Shown: positions 6,183 through 7,771 of the stretch, piece by piece
Numbering within the stretch: the stretch's first letter is position 1
Layout of the letters: every line of letters begins with the position of its first letter
From: an uncultured Amaricoccus sp.
GTDB taxonomy: Bacteria > Pseudomonadota > Alphaproteobacteria > Rhodobacterales > Rhodobacteraceae
Length of the DNA: 7,771 nucleotides
Direction of reading: 5' to 3'
Assembly: GCF_937858865.1 (NCBI RefSeq)
Contig: NZ_CALLYO010000314.1
Coordinates: 1-7,771 of the forward strand
Program-made: the position numbers and the translations under genes
Notes under the pieces: generated by a model
What the model saw: only the letters and a program-made list of their open reading frames with translations
The model's database searches: none
Told to the model about the DNA's origin: nothing

Positions 6183-6211
6183 CTTATGGCGCATGCGCCG
6201 GCGGGGGTCCA
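6183..6211 (-). promoter_or_regulatory. Candidate promoter for the NDUFA12-mlaD-DUF2155 group, with a palindrome in its spacer
   Basis: On the minus strand, TGGACC (6206-6211) and CATAAG (6183-6188) are 17 bases apart and each matches four of six consensus positions. The start of transcription would fall about 6176, leaving a leader of roughly 15 bases with the ribosome binding site. A 12-bp perfect palindrome, GGCGCATGCGCC (6188-6199), fills part of the spacer and could be an operator. Read-through from gdh is the alternative. Confidence 0.35.
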
Positions 6212-6218
6212 GCGGCTA

Positions 6219-6243
6219 CGCGCGCGGCGGGGCGCCGCGCGCG
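6219..6243 (-). terminator. GC-only hairpin just after gdh, terminator-like without a T-tract
   Basis: An 11-bp perfect stem, CGCGCGCGGCG with CGCCGCGCGCG, closes a 3-base loop and begins 8 bases after the gdh stop codon. It is very stable, but no run of T follows on either strand, so it is not a classic intrinsic terminator. A role in 3'-end protection or in ending gdh transcription is inferred. Confidence 0.5.
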
Positions 6244-6251
6244 CAAGGGGG

Positions 6252-7517
6252 TCAGCTCATGAAGAAGGCCTGCGTGCCGTGCGCCTCGATCGCCTCGGCG
6301 AGGCGGCCGAGGGCGTGGACGTAGGCGGCGGTGCGCATCGGGATTTCCTTCTCGCGGGAGATGTTCCAGATGGCGCGGCCCTCGCGCTCCATGATGGTGC
6401 GCAGCCGCACGTGCACCTCCTCGAGCGGCCAGTAGTAGCCGTGCCGGTTCTGCACCCATTCGAAGTAGGAGACGGTCACGCCGCCGGCGTTGGCCAGTAT
6501 GTCGGGCAGCACCACCACGCCGTTCGCGGCGAGGATCTGGTCGGCCTCGGGGGTGAGCGGCCCGTTGGCGAGCTCGAGCACCACCTTCGCCTTCAGCCAC
6601 GGGGCGTTGCGCGCGTCGATCATGTTCTCGAGCGCGGCCGGCACGAAAAGATCGCAGCCTACGCCGGGGAGCTCTTCCGCGGGCAGCAGCGCGTGGCCGT
6701 CATGCCCGACGGTGTCGACCACCGAGCCGCCCGCGTCCTTGGCGGCGATGAGCTTGTCGACGTCGAGCCCGGCGTCCGAGGCGACCGCGCCGTGCGAGTC
6801 CGAGACGGCGACGATGCGGTGGCCGTCGGCGACCATCAGCCGCGCGATGTGCTGGCCGGCGTTGCCGAAGCCCTGCACGGCGACGCGCATCTCCTGGCCG
6901 AGCCCGAGCTCGTCCGCGAGGTGCCTGACGAGGTAGTAGCCGCCGCGCGCCGTGGCGTCGCCGCGGCCGAGCGAACCGCCGAGGGCGATCGGCTTGCCGG
7001 TGATGACGGCCGGCTCGGCCTGGCCGACGATCTGGGAATATTCGTCGGCCATCCAGCCCATCACCATCGAGTTGGTGTAGACGTCGGGTGCCGGGATGTC
7101 GCGGTCGGGGCCGATGATGCGGGCGAAGGCCTGGATGTAGGCGCGCGACAGGCGCTCGAGCTCGGCCTTGGAGAGCTCGCGCGGGTTGACCTGCACCGCG
7201 CCCTTGCCGCCGCCGTAGGGGAGCCCCATGACGGCGCACTTGAAGGTCATCCAGAAGGCCAGCGTCTCGACCTCGGCCGAGCTGGCGTCGGGATGGTAGC
7301 GGATGCCGCCCTTGGTCGGGCCGCGGGTGTCGTCGTAGCGGCAGCGCCAGCCGACGAAGGACTTTCGCGACCCGTCGTCCATGCGGATCATCAGCCGGAC
7401 CTTGGTCGTCTCGCGCGGGAACTTCAGCTTCTCGATCACGTCCTGGTCGACGTTCAGGTGCTTGGCGGCTTCGTCCAGGCGCTGGAGGGCGTGCTCGAAA
7501 ATGCTGTCGTCCGACAT
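6252..7517 (-). CDS. Glu/Leu/Phe/Val dehydrogenase family protein, probable glutamate dehydrogenase
   Basis: Predicted cytoplasmic enzyme interconverting glutamate and 2-oxoglutarate plus ammonia. It has 421 residues from the second of two adjacent ATGs, the length of the roughly 420-residue hexameric class (Bacillus RocG/GudB type) rather than E. coli GdhA. Numbered from the first Met: GPTKGGIRYHP with Lys70, FKCAVMGLPYGGGKG with Lys94 and Lys106, and DIPAPDVYT with Asp146. The K-K-K-D spacing equals that of the catalytic and substrate lysines and the aspartate of clostridial GDH. The Rossmann motif VQGFGNAG (215-222) binds the nucleotide; ELANGPLTPEAD and LPDILANAGGVTVSYFEWVQN complete the family. 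AGGAG at 7523-7527 is 5 bases before the ATG at 7517 and 2 before that at 7520, hence the start. Glutamate rather than another amino acid is favoured by family resemblance but not proved; coenzyme choice cannot be read safely. Confidence 0.93.
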   Translation of the reverse strand: MSDDSIFEHALQRLDEAAKHLNVDQDVIEKLKFPRETTKVRLMIRMDDGSRKSFVGWRCRYDDTRGPTKGGIRYHPDASSAEVETLAFWMTFKCAVMGLPYGGGKGAVQVNPRELSKAELERLSRAYIQAFARIIGPDRDIPAPDVYTNSMVMGWMADEYSQIVGQAEPAVITGKPIALGGSLGRGDATARGGYYLVRHLADELGLGQEMRVAVQGFGNAGQHIARLMVADGHRIVAVSDSHGAVASDAGLDVDKLIAAKDAGGSVVDTVGHDGHALLPAEELPGVGCDLFVPAALENMIDARNAPWLKAKVVLELANGPLTPEADQILAANGVVVLPDILANAGGVTVSYFEWVQNRHGYYWPLEEVHVRLRTIMEREGRAIWNISREKEIPMRTAAYVHALGRLAEAIEAHGTQAFFMS

Positions 7518-7522
7518 CATGG

Positions 7523-7527
7523 CTCCT
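7523..7527 (-). promoter_or_regulatory. Ribosome binding site AGGAG for gdh
   Basis: AGGAG on the minus strand is followed by CC and two consecutive ATG codons. The second ATG (7517) has the normal 5-base spacing and the first only 2. Either may be used; they differ by one residue. Confidence 0.65.
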
Positions 7528-7685
7528 ATAAGCGGAAGTAGCGGCCGAATAATCCGGCAGACCTCGCATATCGGATGAGGATCCCGACTGCAACCGCAGA
7601 GGGATGCCGTGTAACCGCCCTGAATGTCGGCCGTTTCAACCTGAGGGATAGTGGCCGGACACCGCCGGGCGCGTTGCGCCCGGGG
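7528..7685 (-). promoter_or_regulatory. Non-coding region upstream of gdh, probable promoter region
   Basis: These 158 bp hold no convincing gene and have a visibly lower GC content than the flanks, as expected of a promoter region. The best-spaced minus-strand pair is TTGCAG (7588-7593) and TATGCG (7565-7570) with 17 bases between, matching three of six positions each. It is a weak candidate only. A hairpin belonging to the upstream gene occupies 7665-7683. Confidence 0.3.
7665..7683 (-). terminator. Hairpin just behind the partial upstream gene, terminator-like
   Basis: CCGGGCGC (7665-7672) and GCGCCCGG (7676-7683) form an 8-bp perfect stem with a 3-base loop, starting 2 bases after the TGA of the partial minus-strand gene. 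No T-tract follows on the minus strand, as with the hairpin after gdh. Position and stability suggest that it ends transcription before gdh. Confidence 0.5.
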
Positions 7686-7771
7686 TCAGGAGGCCGATGC
7701 GGAGCCTTCCTTGCGATCGGCGTAGATGAGCAGCGGCTCGCCCTTGCGGGTGATGCACTCCTCGTTGACGA
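7686..7771 (-). CDS. C-terminal end of an unidentified protein, cut by the window edge
   Basis: The last 27 codons and a TGA (7686-7688) of a minus-strand gene run off the window. The translated end is V-N-E-E-C-I-T-R-K-G-E-P-L-L-I-Y-A-D-R-K-E-G-S-A-S-A-S. About nine in ten codons end in G or C, as in the neighbouring genes, and a stable hairpin directly follows the stop, so I believe it is coding. The charged turn followed by PLLIYAD looks like a beta hairpin at the end of a soluble domain, with a short disordered Ser/Ala tail. I do not recognise the family. It lies in the same direction as gdh but is probably a separate transcription unit. Confidence 0.6.
   Translation of the reverse strand, partial: VNEECITRKGEPLLIYADRKEGSASAS

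Noticed and set aside
5778..6194. Longer NDUFA12-type start at the ATG at 6194
   Set aside because: The extra residues ([11 protein letters not shown]) are unlike the family's start, the ribosome binding site lies downstream of this ATG, and the ATG itself is inside a palindrome of the putative promoter.
5721..7541. 606-residue open frame on the plus strand
   Set aside because: It is antisense to gdh and the NDUFA12-type gene, both of which show strong family motifs, and it spans their intergenic gap. The composition is that of a shadow frame.

Overview
The window looks like ordinary core chromosome from a very GC-rich alphaproteobacterium, most likely Rhodobacteraceae or a close relative. 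Pointers are the accB-accC-aat order, a gene for the NDUFA12-type complex I subunit (confined to Alphaproteobacteria and mitochondria), a DUF2155 protein beside it, and near-saturated G/C at third codon positions. I cannot name a genus. There are no tRNA or rRNA genes, insertion sequences, phage genes or CRISPR arrays, and I found no new defence or mobile system. The points of interest are small: regulatory palindromes, unusual starts, a gene overlap and an apparent synteny break.

Plus strand, about 100-4983. A periplasmic M48 metalloprotease with a TPR-like tail (BepA type) is followed at once by a secreted DsbA-family thiol-disulfide protein with a ScsC-like N-terminal stalk. Together they look like an envelope protein quality-control pair. 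A 267-bp non-coding stretch follows, rich in GGGCAC/GTGCCC palindromes. It leads into accB and accC, which encode the biotin carrier and biotin carboxylase of acetyl-CoA carboxylase (first step of fatty acid synthesis). Directly behind is aat, the leucyl/phenylalanyl-tRNA-protein transferase of the N-degron pathway.

Minus strand, 7771 down to 4947. Reading in the direction of transcription: the last 27 codons of an unidentified gene with a hairpin behind it; a 421-residue glutamate dehydrogenase-family gene, also ending in a GC hairpin; then a compact three-gene group of NDUFA12-type subunit, MlaD-like MCE lipid-transport protein and DUF2155 secreted protein. The two gene blocks converge, and aat and the DUF2155 gene overlap tail to tail by 37 bp.

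Starts were chosen from Shine-Dalgarno position. The dsbA-like, NDUFA12-type and gdh genes are best started at an inner ATG. The M48 gene may start at a CTG 18 bp upstream of its first ATG.
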